64,000 nucleotides of DNA from Antitrichia curtipendula (lineage: Eukaryota > Streptophyta > Bryopsida > Hypnales > Leucodontaceae). Each line of letters opens with the position of its first letter. The first letter of the stretch is position 1. The notes below the pieces were generated by a model. It was not told where the DNA came from and searched no databases. It saw nothing but the letters and a program-made list of their open reading frames with translations. Of this stretch, positions 63,828 to 64,000 are shown piece by piece. Position numbers and translations under genes: made by a program. Location: contig OX579637.1 in the NCBI GenBank assembly GCA_951230915.1, positions 14,136,001 through 14,200,000 of the forward strand, read 5' to 3'.

Positions 63828-64000
63828 TCACCTCAATTCAAAAAAATACAGAATAAGGTCAAACCTGTATTTTAATGTTAACAAACATCAAATGTCATAG
63901 AAGTCCATTTTGAAAGCGATTTGAACCAAATCGCACGAGTTGGAAATACCCTCAAGTATTTGAATGCCCAAAAATATGAAATTGATGTGTAATTGCAATC
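63828..64000 (+). repeat. Partial monomer at window edge (173 bp)
   Basis: Begins TTCACC and contains AATGTTAAC (a GTTAAC site) and GAAGTCC. The array runs off the window; only the last 5 bp of this monomer are missing. Confidence 0.95.

Larger units (their letters stand above)
22013..64000 (+). repeat. Satellite array, right segment (234 complete 178-bp monomers plus two partial)
   Basis: The same family continues in the same orientation. The segment opens with the last 154 bp of a monomer (positions 25-178). Complete copies start at 22167 and run to 63827, and a 173-bp partial copy (63828-64000) reaches the window edge. Most small length changes of the window lie here: 179-bp copies start at 23057, 23770, 25909, 31430, 32143, 32856, 33925, 36061 and 37485; 180-bp copies at 25551 and 28936; 177-bp copies at 35528, 37308, 39978 and 41401. 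These sum to +9 bp, which exactly accounts for the offset between 22167 and 63828. Higher-order units are better developed than in the left segment. Nothing other than satellite is present. Confidence 0.97.

Noticed and set aside
1..64000. CRISPR array
   Set aside because: Repeats are contiguous 178-bp units with no unique spacers between them, and no cas genes are present.
1..64000. tRNA, rRNA, telomere repeats or transposon ends
   Set aside because: Every base read fits the satellite monomer; no foreign segment, target-site duplication or long terminal repeat interrupts the array.

Overview
The whole window is one satellite DNA array. An AT-rich monomer (consensus 178 bp, about 33% G+C by hand count) is repeated head to tail on one strand from the first base to the last, broken only by a run of 200 N (21813-22012). 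Counting monomers from the conserved GCACC (positions 1-5), I find 356 complete copies (122 before the gap, 234 after) and three partial ones: 97 bp before the gap, 154 bp after it, and 173 bp at the right edge. By spacing, about 340 copies are 178 bp, five are 177, nine are 179 and two are 180. Both window edges lie inside the array, so its true ends are not seen. I find no protein-coding gene, tRNA, rRNA, transposon, telomere repeat or CRISPR array.

A gene-free tandem array of near-nucleosome-length monomers with higher-order structure points to a eukaryotic nuclear chromosome, most likely centromeric or pericentromeric heterochromatin. A monomer of about 178 bp is common in plants, but animals have similar lengths. 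I do not recognise the family: from memory it does not match the Arabidopsis 178-bp centromere repeat, maize CentC or primate alpha satellite. A plant is my weak preference.

Layout by shared variants. 1-21812: very uniform monomers with patchy multimers (7/8-mers at 2-6 kb, a 6-mer at 7.6-9.4 kb, a 10-mer at 11.7-18.5 kb, a 178-bp-phased variant cluster at 19.2-21.8 kb). 22013-31251: a different variant set with a 12-mer of about 2.14 kb and a trimer duplication. 31252-34459: a clean 4-mer of 713 bp in four copies, split once by a dimer. 34460-42289: interleaved 10-mer (1780 bp) and 8-mer (about 1423 bp) units. 43358-50477: nested segmental duplications with offsets of 890, 2492 and 3560 bp. 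50478-56351: 5-mer (890 bp) units. 56352-64000: a 12-mer (2136 bp) organisation carrying a distinctive four-monomer cassette.

The most notable monomer feature is a 19-bp dyad (positions 89-107, GCGATTT-GAACC-AAATCGC) near the monomer centre. It is re-created by a paired change in a recurrent variant (T93C with A103G). The 200-N gap is out of register with the repeat and coincides with a switch in variant composition, so it is a placeholder for an unknown amount of array. All counts and comparisons were made by eye; alignment of every monomer would refine them.
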